Shown here in pieces: positions 8,652 through 15,279 of a stretch of DNA of 15,279 nt. Both the position numbers and the translations under genes were made by a program. Each line of letters starts with the position of its first letter. The stretch's first letter is position 1. The stretch spans positions 1-15,279 of the forward strand of contig WKLE02003864.1 of the NCBI GenBank assembly GCA_014885115.2. The letters are read 5' to 3'. The notes below the pieces were generated by a model. It worked only from the letters and a program-made list of their open reading frames with translations. It was not told the DNA's origin and did not search any database. The DNA is from Asterionellopsis glacialis (taxonomy: Eukaryota; Bacillariophyta; Plagiogrammaphyceae; Rhaphoneidales; Asterionellopsidaceae).

Positions 8652-8996
8652 GAAACAAGGGTGGGTTAATAATAGTTATTTATTTTTTAGAAAAAGTTGA
8701 TAATACGATATGTATTGTTTTCCTTCATTTTTGAGACTTGATCCTCATCGTAGTTCCTATTGGGACTTCGTCAACGATTAGTGAAAATTTTCAATTCCAA
8801 GAACATCAAGAATCTGCCTTTGGGATATCCCTACCCTTTTCGTCTCCGATTAACTCGACTAATTGTTCAAAAATGAGAACTGTTCGGGTCCGAGAGCCGT
8901 GGTGGTGTCAACTGATGTTGTGTCAATCTAATTTGCTCTGTATTCTCTCCTTTCGCATCTTTCTCATTCAGTCAACCTTTTCATAACGAGAAAACC
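8652..8996. other. Intergenic between MetRS and the small ORF
   Basis: The first part is AT-rich and presumably the MetRS 3' UTR. The second part is pyrimidine-rich just before 8997, as in a promoter or leader. An open frame at 8738-8986 has no protein character. I see nothing else. Confidence 0.45.
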
Positions 8997-9341
8997 ATGT
9001 TGCTTCGTACTCTCATATCAACGAACAAGACGACATTTGCTCAACTGCTGGTCAATTCATTTGTCCCTCTTACTGCTGCTATTTCCTTCTGGGAATTTGG
9101 TGTTACAAGTGCACTTACTGCCAGTATGGCGTTGGCCTGGCGCAAAAACACTAACAGGTTGGCAGAATCAAAAAGAATGCTACAGCAGAATAATATCAAG
9201 AATGACTGGTTCGCTCACCTCCAGCAGCAAGATATCCATGATGCACAATACGGTGACTTCTCCTATTCTCAACATTTGCATGAACTTGCCTTAGAAGCCG
9301 CCCTTACATCTCCGCCTGATCCTCACAAAAGGTACCGGTAA
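8997..9341 (+). CDS. Small hypothetical protein with one hydrophobic segment
   Basis: I do not recognise a family. The frame encodes 114 residues. It begins with MLLRTLISTNKTT, a short basic/hydroxylated N terminus without acidic residues that could be a mitochondrial presequence. A hydrophobic region (about 17-48) is broken by Glu33, so it is either one long or two short helices. Gln/Asp/His-rich helical sequence follows to the C terminus, ending DPHKRYR. The ATG context aaaaccATGt matches the other genes in this window, which favours a real gene. Against it are the short length, the lack of a known domain, and the GGTACCGGTA repeat-type motif (9331-9340) that forms its last codons. The true end could differ if a donor there (AAAAG|GTACC) is used. 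Confidence 0.5.
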   Translation: MLLRTLISTNKTTFAQLLVNSFVPLTAAISFWEFGVTSALTASMALAWRKNTNRLAESKRMLQQNNIKNDWFAHLQQQDIHDAQYGDFSYSQHLHELALEAALTSPPDPHKRYR

Positions 9342-9963
9342 TTTGCCTTCCATACCAAACATAAAAACAATTACCTACCAGAACGTCAATATTACAAGGC
9401 AAACCTTCATGATTTCAACTTGTACCATACTCGGGCAAACGTGAATGATTGAACGAAGCTGAAACTTATTTCATTTATCATTTGTAGATAACATGCAATG
9501 CAATCTTCCATTTCAAGAGCACAAGAAAGCAGCAAAAGCTATATTAACATGTGTATGCAACTATCTCTGATTTGAAATGGAGCTATATCTTTTCTGGAAC
9601 CTTATCTTTAATTTGCTGTTTTAAGTTTTTAGATATTTTATATTTAGATTCATACTGTATTTGTCATCTGCGATTGTTGAGAAAGATAGTCTATTTTAAT
9701 CATAATTGCATCATCGTTATGGTCCAATTTTATTTTTGTTGTTGACCATCATAATGCAATACACTGCATGCTATACGCGAGAATTGCCAACGTTCCTTCA
9801 CGATCTTCTAACTTTGACCAGTGATTTTTCATACTTTTTCTTCGAAAAAATGCCATCGTACGTCGACTGCTTTCTTATTTAGGGATCGAGTTTATCTGAG
9901 ATACCGTTGCCCGCGGACCGGTACCGACCGTCTGTATGTCCCACTCCTCAACCACACAACATC
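9342..9963. other. Intergenic and leader before the SpoU gene
   Basis: The left part is AT-rich. Near 9830-9850 a T-run, TTCGAA and A-run form an imperfect palindrome. CGGACCGGTACC (9914-9925) is repeated exactly at 11558-11569, on the other side of the SpoU gene. Two out-of-frame ATGs lie before 9964. The one at 9848 opens a 10-codon frame. The one at 9936 opens about 58 codons that overlap the start of the SpoU frame, and could limit use of the 9964 start. Confidence 0.5.
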
Positions 9964-11238
9964 ATGAAAAAACTGCTTCGCAGTCAAGAACGGGAAAAGC
10001 AGGAAGAAAACGCAAACACAGGAGCCCATCACACATCATTCCATCATCTAAAACAGAGAACCACAAAGAACAAAAACAAATTTTCCTCCACGCTTCAGTC
10101 TACCACGCATAAGTCACACCAAAAGATATTCTCAACCCTACTCATGTCAAATCTCTCTACTGGTGAATTGAGAATTTATGGCGAACAGAACAAAAATGGT
10201 GTTTTTATGTTACGTAGTTCCGCGGATGCAAGGAACTCTTTGATGTGTCGTCGGACGAAGAAAAGAAGATATCGAATTCATCATCCAAGGCATAGCTTGC
10301 TCTCCATCAAAGTTCCTGCTATCTTTATTTTTGTGATCACGTGTATTGTTTATACACAAGGTCTATCATCATCACCTAGCAACAATAGTAAAGCACCGCC
10401 GCCACCATACAAAAGCCGATCTACATCAATTCCTGACGAAGCTAGTAAATTCGCGGAAGGTAGCGATGTCCGAAGAGATCGTCTCCATGAAGCTTTGTCT
10501 ACATTCGGTATAGATGCTTCTGCATTGACGGGTTCGGCTGAATATCGTGGGTCAGCCGCTCTTCGCGCGTATAGCTCGTTTATCCTTCCAAAATCAGCAG
10601 GTGCACTTGCAGTGGCAGAGTCACCCCAACGAGCGGCCGTAGTGGCCAACAATATCGCATTTTTAATTCGGGAGCACAAAAGTCATCAAGAAGAATGGTT
10701 GCGCAATCACGATCGGAGTATTGCAGAAGCAGAAGAGATTCTTGGCGGTGCCCCACGGCAGCCTCTTACACTGGTTCTCGACAATGTCCGATCTGCTCAT
10801 AATGTGGGGAACATTCTCCGTGCCGCTGAGGCCGCACGTGTATCCAATGTTGTACTATGTGGAATCACACCTGGTCCACCAAATTCAAAAGTTCTCAAAA
10901 CAGCCCTTGGCGCAGCAGAATATGTTCCCCATGCCCACTTTGGATCAACATTAGATGCTGTCCGGGATTTACAGCGACAGGGAGTGACTGTGTGGGCTTG
11001 TGAAACAACGTCGAAATCGCAACCAATGTGGGAAACAGAAATGCCACAGCCACTTGCACTCGTATTTGGGAATGAACTTCTTGGTATTGAAGCTGATGTT
11101 CTTGAACAATGTGATGGTCTAGTTTGTATTCCGACTCATGGGGTTAAGAATAGTTTAAACGTAGCAACTTGTGCTTCCATAGTGATGTGGGAGGCATTTC
11201 GTCAGTGGGACAGTAAAAAAAACATCGAATCAAGTTAA
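9964..11238 (+). CDS. SpoU/TrmH-family RNA 2'-O-methyltransferase with signal-anchor-like leader
   Basis: This enzyme transfers methyl from S-adenosylmethionine to a ribose 2'-OH of tRNA or rRNA. From the first in-frame ATG the product is 424 residues. The C-terminal SPOUT domain (about 267-415) has all three SpoU motifs: motif 1 LDNVRSAHNVGNILRAAEAA (272-291) with the Asn/Arg/NxG residues; motif 2 LALVFGNELLGIE (364-376); and motif 3 IPTHGVKNSLNVA (389-401), which forms the trefoil knot. Before it comes a helical region (about 160-266) that may bind substrate RNA. The N-terminal 110 residues are basic and low-complexity. A hydrophobic helix (112-131) follows, ending YTQG|LS, which could be a signal peptide for ER-routed plastid import, with Leu instead of Phe at +1. 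Internal ATGs at 10144, 10207 and 10243 are credible alternative starts; the last leaves a classic basic-plus-hydrophobic signal. Whether it modifies tRNA (TrmH-like) or rRNA (RlmB-like) cannot be read from the sequence. Confidence 0.88.
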   Translation: MKKLLRSQEREKQEENANTGAHHTSFHHLKQRTTKNKNKFSSTLQSTTHKSHQKIFSTLLMSNLSTGELRIYGEQNKNGVFMLRSSADARNSLMCRRTKKRRYRIHHPRHSLLSIKVPAIFIFVITCIVYTQGLSSSPSNNSKAPPPPYKSRSTSIPDEASKFAEGSDVRRDRLHEALSTFGIDASALTGSAEYRGSAALRAYSSFILPKSAGALAVAESPQRAAVVANNIAFLIREHKSHQEEWLRNHDRSIAEAEEILGGAPRQPLTLVLDNVRSAHNVGNILRAAEAARVSNVVLCGITPGPPNSKVLKTALGAAEYVPHAHFGSTLDAVRDLQRQGVTVWACETTSKSQPMWETEMPQPLALVFGNELLGIEADVLEQCDGLVCIPTHGVKNSLNVATCASIVMWEAFRQWDSKKNIESS

Positions 11239-11557
11239 CAATTAAAATGTAATATAAATTCGTTCGATTATCGCTCTCCAAATACATTTATACAAAAGAA
11301 AGGTTACTTTTCTTTCCCTTTGGCCATTAGTTTTGTGGCATTCCTCTTCCTTTTGGAATCCTGCAGCACTCTGTCATAATACCATTATTTTAGTAATCGG
11401 TTTCACTGCTGTCATTATTGATTTGTTGTGCTGTACTGTAATGGTGATAATTGCGAACAACTTCTGCTATGGCATGTTTCGTTGTCGGCGTTTCATTGTT
11501 TTCTTTGACTCTTTTGACTACAGGCCTCTAGCTAGATTGAAAGTCTATTGTTTCTTT
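11239..11557. other. Intergenic, 3' side of the SpoU gene
   Basis: AT-rich sequence with a purine/pyrimidine tract near 11297-11320, presumably the 3' UTR of the SpoU gene. The open frame at 11333-11629 is rich in Cys/Phe/Ile in the manner of random T-rich DNA, and I do not call it. Confidence 0.45.
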
Positions 11558-12260
11558 CGGACCGGTACCCCTTGTTCGGGCTGGAACTCCCACCTAACCT
11601 GGAGGCAAAAAGGGAAACCAACCAATTAGGGGCCATTCGAACTAAGAAGCGAAGGCGCGCCTACAGCTGTGCCTGGTATAGAACCTCCTGGTACCAGCTA
11701 TTCCCTTTTCTGACTTTTGACACATGACTTTTTGACTCTTGGCTCTTGACTTGACTCGTCTCTCAGCATCTCTCATCTCTCATCTGGACCCATGACCCAA
11801 AACATCTTGTGAGGCAAACTTGACCTAGTAGGATTACAATATATGGTACCGGTATTCTACTAGGTCCTACCTGGTACCAGGTAAATATTACCAGGAAGGT
11901 ACCAGGTATTTACATGTTGTATGTACAGGTAGTTCATTTTTTTAATTTACAACAGTGCGTCAGTACCAGGTATGACTTAGAGAGGTCCCCTTCATGGGGG
12001 TACCCAGGTGTACCTGGTATGATGTGAGATACCCAGGTACCTGGTAGTAGCAGGGTACAGTACCTATACCCAGGTACAGGTCCTTACCGGGTACTTAACT
12101 CGTACTAGGTACGTACCTGGTAGTAACTTGGCTGTTAGTACCTGCGTACCTGGTACTGTATGTCCGGGTTTTGAAAATTTGAAATCTTGAACCTGGTCTT
12201 CGAATGATAGCTGCCCGTAGGTCCTACTGTATATTCTACTTGTACCTCTAGTACTTGTAT
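11558..12260. repeat. Cluster of GTAC-centred palindromes (CTGGTACCAG / CCAGGTACCTGG family)
   Basis: By eye I count about twenty GGTAC or GTACC words in roughly 700 bases, against one or two expected. They sit in longer palindromes. CTGGTACCAG is at 11688-11697. TACCTGGTACCAGGTA is a perfect 16-bp palindrome at 11868-11883. CCAGGTACCTGG is at 12033-12044. TACCCAGGTGTACCTGGTA (12001-12019) and TACCCAGGTACCTGGTA (12030-12046) are near-duplicates, and TACCCAGGTAC recurs at 12067-12077. Spacing is irregular, so this is not a simple tandem satellite. Nothing protein-like is present; the antisense open frame at 12064-12291 is a translation of the repeats. Isolated copies lie at 49-60, 2857-2866, 9914-9925, 13901-13910 and 14240-14245. 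Confidence 0.8.
11822..11866. repeat. 10-bp inverted repeat enclosing a GGTACC
   Basis: GACCTAGTAG (11822-11831) is the exact reverse complement of CTACTAGGTC (11857-11866). A wobble and two more pairs can extend the stem inwards. The 25-nt interior holds GGTACCGGTA. It directly abuts the 16-bp palindrome at 11868-11883, so the two could form adjacent hairpins or a cruciform. Confidence 0.7.
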
Positions 12261-12500
12261 CTGGTAGATACTGTCGTCTACAGTAGCTCAAGAAAACTAT
12301 GTTGTTGGCGCTCTTTCATGCGTTGTGGTTGACTTGAATCTCGACACTACTTTCGACCATCTTTCGTTTGTTGTTTGATCAAAGTGGTGTCAAGAGCAAC
12401 AGTCAAGAAGAATCTACAGCAATCCACATTTTCAGCTGACATCTGATACGTAACCCTTTTCCACCGGAGAGCTTGAATCTTTCCACTTTGTTGAGACAAT
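12261..12500. other. Promoter/leader region of the hydrolase gene
   Basis: Palindrome density falls off here and ordinary mixed sequence resumes up to the ATG at 12501. Short upstream ATGs exist (for example near 12299 and 12318). No recognisable element is seen. Confidence 0.4.
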
Positions 12501-13655
12501 ATGGACATTGGTAGAATTTCTTCAAGGTTCTCTCAAACAATGACGCCGCAGTCAAGGGTGCCAAAAACTAAATTCCAGAGATACCATTATTCGAAGAAAC
12601 AAAATTTTGAGCAAAGTTTAGATGTTTGGGAACCTGTGAACTTTCCACATGACGGAAAAAAGGAGGTGAAAGATCTTCCGACTGTTATCCTTGTGGTTGG
12701 ATCTGGTTGGATGGGTCACCGTTCAATAATTTATTCGGGGACAAACTGGTGGAACTCTTCAGGTCCACGAACGATCGCCAGGCTCGGTTGTGTCTGTGTC
12801 GCTGTGCGCCACCGGGGTACTTTTCCAAAAGTGAGCGCTCAAGTGGCAATTTCCCTGGTAGCTTTGGTAACTTCTGTGCTATCTGTGCTTGTAAATGTGG
12901 AAACTGCTTTCACAGTGGCAATCACCATGGGCCTTCTTTGGGGACTGCTAGTGCTAGCAGATCGTGGAAGTGCAAGTTTTGACAGCATGTTAGAAGACGT
13001 AGCTGATGCGCTTGTGTGGGTTAACCAGAACAGGAATAAAATTGGGTCGTCCAAATCACCTCTTGTGTTTGGTGGGTACTCATCGGGAGGTCACGTTGCA
13101 GCTTCTTTGCTGCAGCGGCCTGATATCCTTGCCTCACGTAGGCTACCACCTCCTGAGAACGTTTTCAACGGAGTTCTCATGATATCGGGCGTTCTTGCTA
13201 CACGGTTGCCTGTGAGCTCTCCCGAACCACCTAGGTGGCTAACAGACATGACAGTCAATGCAGCATTTGGAAACAATCGAGCTTCGAGTATTCCATCCCC
13301 CCTTCATGGGCCTCTCATTCGGCTGCCACACCTTTTCATTGGTTGCAGGAAAGAGATGTTTGGACTAAATTGGCTCGATGTCTTCTTTTGCTCCGGTGCC
13401 TACTGTAGATCCTTGCAATTCAGGGGTATACCAGCTAAGTTCGTCCAGATCCCTTCCGATCACTGGAGCATTCTTAATAGTGCTGATCTTGCACAGGCAC
13501 TCGAGATCGAGCTTCCGTGGTTGTGTTCAAAGCATCAAAATAGCAAAGTATCAAATGGTACTTACGCTACCAAAATCTTTGACGCAAATCATATCAACGG
13601 AGGGCATTTGCTCGCTGTCTCAAACAATAATATTCAAAATCTTCGAATAGAATAG
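12501..13655 (+). CDS. Alpha/beta-hydrolase fold protein with a hydrophobic insertion
   Basis: A probable serine esterase or lipase-like hydrolase of 384 residues. The oxyanion-hole strand is TVILVVGSGWMGH (61-73), in the place of HGGGW in the alpha/beta hydrolase-3 and isoprenylcysteine-methylesterase-like groups. The nucleophile elbow is GYSSGG (192-197) with Ser194. The catalytic His is likely H321 in PSDHWSI. The acid is less clear: Glu285 (IGCRKEMFG) or Asp293. Between strand CVCVAVRHRG (97-106) and the helix DSMLEDVADALVWV (161-174) lies a strongly hydrophobic stretch (113-153) long enough for two membrane spans, where the fold normally has only a short loop. The N-terminal 55 residues are basic and hydrophilic with no signal peptide, and the last 40 are Asn/His-rich. 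Start: the ATG follows gagacaat and no in-frame upstream ATG is evident. Membrane association is inferred and the substrate is unknown. Downstream is the possible broken frame. Confidence 0.8.
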   Translation: MDIGRISSRFSQTMTPQSRVPKTKFQRYHYSKKQNFEQSLDVWEPVNFPHDGKKEVKDLPTVILVVGSGWMGHRSIIYSGTNWWNSSGPRTIARLGCVCVAVRHRGTFPKVSAQVAISLVALVTSVLSVLVNVETAFTVAITMGLLWGLLVLADRGSASFDSMLEDVADALVWVNQNRNKIGSSKSPLVFGGYSSGGHVAASLLQRPDILASRRLPPPENVFNGVLMISGVLATRLPVSSPEPPRWLTDMTVNAAFGNNRASSIPSPLHGPLIRLPHLFIGCRKEMFGLNWLDVFFCSGAYCRSLQFRGIPAKFVQIPSDHWSILNSADLAQALEIELPWLCSKHQNSKVSNGTYATKIFDANHINGGHLLAVSNNNIQNLRIE

Positions 13656-14832
13656 AAGAAGCCAGGAGGGTGAATTTAATTTTTGATGTGGTGCTCTGTA
13701 ATGATAGTAACTATATAAATCGGTCCTTAAACATTCGTCGAGGCTGTTGACTTGTTCTTTAAACAAATGATATTTTTGTTTTTCATTTAATTTCTAAATG
13801 GATTTGTATTGTAAAGAAGTAACATACACAAGAAGATACTGCTGGCATTTTGCGATATGTACACATAATATCACTGTATTATCTTGCACAAATCGTCCTA
13901 ACCAGGTACGACTCCCTACTAGAAGCAAATACAGTGCAAACCAGATACATATCTCTTGATCTCCCAAATGATAGTCACAAGGAAGAACAAGAAGAGGAAA
14001 TCAATCGATTTCTCTAAAATGCAGAGGAGGCTTCTCAAGATTTTCGGGTAGATATTGCTACTGAGGGTTTCAAATATGAGGGTGTTTCAAATGAGAATGG
14101 ATCTTTCAAGGATGATTGAAAGATTCTTACAGATATTGCTACTACTGGCTAACAACAATTCTTGTCTTTATAGTTGGTTGTTCGATTGCAGTATATTTCA
14201 TCATTCGTAAGCAGCTTTAGAGGAAATGTCGCCGAACGAGGTACCCCAAAAGAAACTCCGTTATTTTCTATTGATTACAAGAATAATCCTCTACATAGAG
14301 TCTAATTAATTGTTTACAAATTTGAAACTTCAAGATGGCCTGTCACCTGGAAATCATAAGAATGAAGCCGACACTTCCTTTGTCCCCAAATGATTTTTAT
14401 GAAAATATCTGTATATGCCTTCATTCCTGCACTCGAGACCAAGGAAAATTTTTTGTTCGAAATAATTCAAATATTAGAAAAGATAATAGCCAACAAGGAG
14501 CACATGTAGATTGTCTGATTCATTTTTTGTTCTTCTACCACAGCATGATTTTCCTCTCTATCATAGGTCTCAGACGAGTCTCCAGGCAAAGTCAGGTGTC
14601 CCGTATTTTCCGATGCAAACGTGGTATGATATCACAAAAAGGTTGTTCCTATACAATACGTTGATATATCCTACTGAATCCACTGTTTGGAGAAAACATA
14701 AACGATACTTCCAATTGACTGTACATATTTTTTCAAAATTTATTGGCTTTATTGGCTTTTTAAATCTACGTAAACATAATATTATCCAATCGATATCAAA
14801 GAGGGTGCTTTTTACAAAGTTATTGTCCATTC
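13656..14832. other. 1.2-kb region between hydrolase and carbonic-anhydrase-like genes
   Basis: No intact gene is supported. It contains the possible broken frame at 13823-14220, GTAC-type motifs at 13901-13910 and 14240-14245, and the 3' UTR of the right-hand gene. Open frames at 14335-14664 and 14511-14984 were inspected. The second has a protein-like patch, YFPMQTWYDITKRL (about 14600-14642), but no ATG at its start and no match I recognise. Confidence 0.45.
13823..14220 (+). pseudogene. Possible broken reading frame with a tail-anchor-like C terminus
   Basis: An open segment of 64 codons (13823-14014) contains SLLEANTVQTRYISLDLP and an acidic KEEQEEE. It meets a TAA at 14015-14017, then continues in the same frame for 33 codons (14018-14116), with AEEASQDF and DIATEGFKYEG. 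A second stop follows at 14117-14119. The overlapping +2 frame then runs 14116-14217 and reads into a 20-residue hydrophobic helix (WLTTILVFIVG...YFII) closed by RKQL and a TAG. One stop plus one frameshift would make it a decayed single-span protein; short introns are an alternative. A 13-nt direct repeat AGATATTGCTACT occurs at 14050-14062 and 14131-14143, exactly 81 nt apart. No family is recognised and the pattern may be chance in AT-rich DNA. Confidence 0.25.
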
Positions 14833-15279
14833 TTAAGCTTTTACAGCAGCCTCAAGCATGGCCTTGGGGACAACCTCTTCCGGCATTTGAGACGAATGGT
14901 GATGAGCAATCTTCCATTCACCATTTTCACGTGTGTAAACAAATGAATAACGCGCCTTCACCTTATCCCCTGTGGCACCCATAGTGAATTCATAAATACC
15001 GTCATCCATACACCATCCAGGACCACTGGTCACATAACTTTCAAGGATCGTACCTTGAGGTTCCTTCTTTAAGAAATCAACAAAGTAAGCCTTGATTGAA
15101 TCATAATCGGTACGAGGAGTATCTGATACAGTGGGGAGGAGACAAGGAGCCTTGGAGTATCGGGCAGCAACTTGATCGGGATCAAGAGTCGCAAGAGCAC
15201 GATTCCAAAGACCGAAAAGACTCTGGACTTCTTCTTTAGAGATGATAGTGGCGGGGTCAGCCGAAGTTTCAACAACAGG
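14833..15279 (-). CDS. Iota-class carbonic anhydrase-like domain (CaMKII-association / SgcJ-like, COG4337), 5' partial
   Basis: The frame is open from the right edge (15279) to a TAA at 14833-14835. It gives the last 148 residues of a longer protein, so the start lies outside the window. The domain begins near visible residue 12 with ISKEEVQSLFGLWNRAL, then LDPDQVAARY (32-41), CLLPTVSDTPRT (46-57), IKAYFVDFLKKEPQGTI (62-78) and the core KARYSFVYTRENGEWKI (108-124). It closes with HHHSSQMPEE (126-135). This is the NTF2/SnoaL-like fold annotated as CaMKII association domain or SgcJ/EcaC. The HHSS-x-MP ending and the LLPTVS...PQGTI pattern are those of COG4337 proteins, the iota-carbonic anhydrases, which hydrate CO2. 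Diatom members such as LCIP63 carry several such domains and a plastid presequence. The visible part is one complete domain plus a short upstream linker, presumably the C-terminal repeat. Activity is inferred from family membership. Confidence 0.85.
   Translation of the reverse strand, partial: PVVETSADPATIISKEEVQSLFGLWNRALATLDPDQVAARYSKAPCLLPTVSDTPRTDYDSIKAYFVDFLKKEPQGTILESYVTSGPGWCMDDGIYEFTMGATGDKVKARYSFVYTRENGEWKIAHHHSSQMPEEVVPKAMLEAAVKA

Noticed and set aside
8738..8986. 82-codon frame between MetRS and the small ORF
   Set aside because: Its start is not a supported ATG and its sequence looks like random UTR translation.
11333..11629. 98-codon frame after the SpoU gene
   Set aside because: Cys/Phe/Ile-rich composition typical of T-rich non-coding DNA; it runs into the palindrome field.
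11558..12260. CRISPR array
   Set aside because: Repeat units are short palindromes at irregular spacing with no spacer regularity, in a eukaryotic genome.
12064..12291. Antisense 75-codon frame in the palindrome field
   Set aside because: It simply translates the GTACC repeats.
14511..14984. 157-codon frame overlapping the 3' end of the iota-CA gene
   Set aside because: It starts with TTG shortly after a stop, enters the antisense of a real gene, and matches no family I know, although one patch looks protein-like.
15069..15275. 68-codon minus-strand frame at the right edge
   Set aside because: It is an out-of-frame shadow; the frame that continues the HHHSS domain is open through this whole stretch.

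Overview
The window looks like a nuclear gene block from a photosynthetic stramenopile, most likely a diatom. Three things point there. Two proteins carry a bipartite plastid presequence, with a signal peptide ending in an ASAFAP-type motif (ASA|FS and VSG|FTVAP). The genes are small, mostly intronless, and have little space between them. The last gene encodes an iota-class carbonic anhydrase domain, a family first described in the diatom Thalassiosira pseudonana. One clear GT-AG intron, a eukaryotic RNA polymerase subunit and a mitochondrial carrier exclude a bacterial source. The species cannot be fixed by eye.

Layout from left to right: a two-exon mitochondrial carrier (+, 404-1463); RPB8, the subunit shared by RNA polymerases I, II and III (-, 2187-2630); a low-complexity acidic protein of unknown function (+, 3850-4554) behind a 635-nt stretch without any ATG; a plastid-targeted atypical SDR/NmrA-like Rossmann protein (-, 4924-6183); divergently, an organellar methionyl-tRNA synthetase (+, 6939-8651); a small hypothetical protein (+, 8997-9341); a SpoU/TrmH RNA 2'-O-methyltransferase with a signal-anchor leader (+, 9964-11238); a 0.7-kb intergenic field of GTAC-centred palindromes (about 11558-12260); an alpha/beta hydrolase with a hydrophobic insertion (+, 12501-13655); a possible broken reading frame ending in a tail-anchor-like helix (13823-14220); and the 3' end of the carbonic-anhydrase-like gene (-, 14833 to beyond the right edge).

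The genes do not form an operon or an obvious pathway. A loose theme is organelle maintenance: mitochondrial transport, organellar translation (MetRS), RNA methylation, a plastid redox-type enzyme and, probably, inorganic carbon handling. No transposon open reading frame, CRISPR array, tRNA or rRNA was recognised. The points most worth a second look are the palindrome field, the iota-CA domain, the membrane insertion in the hydrolase, and the long ATG-free leader with a perfect hairpin.
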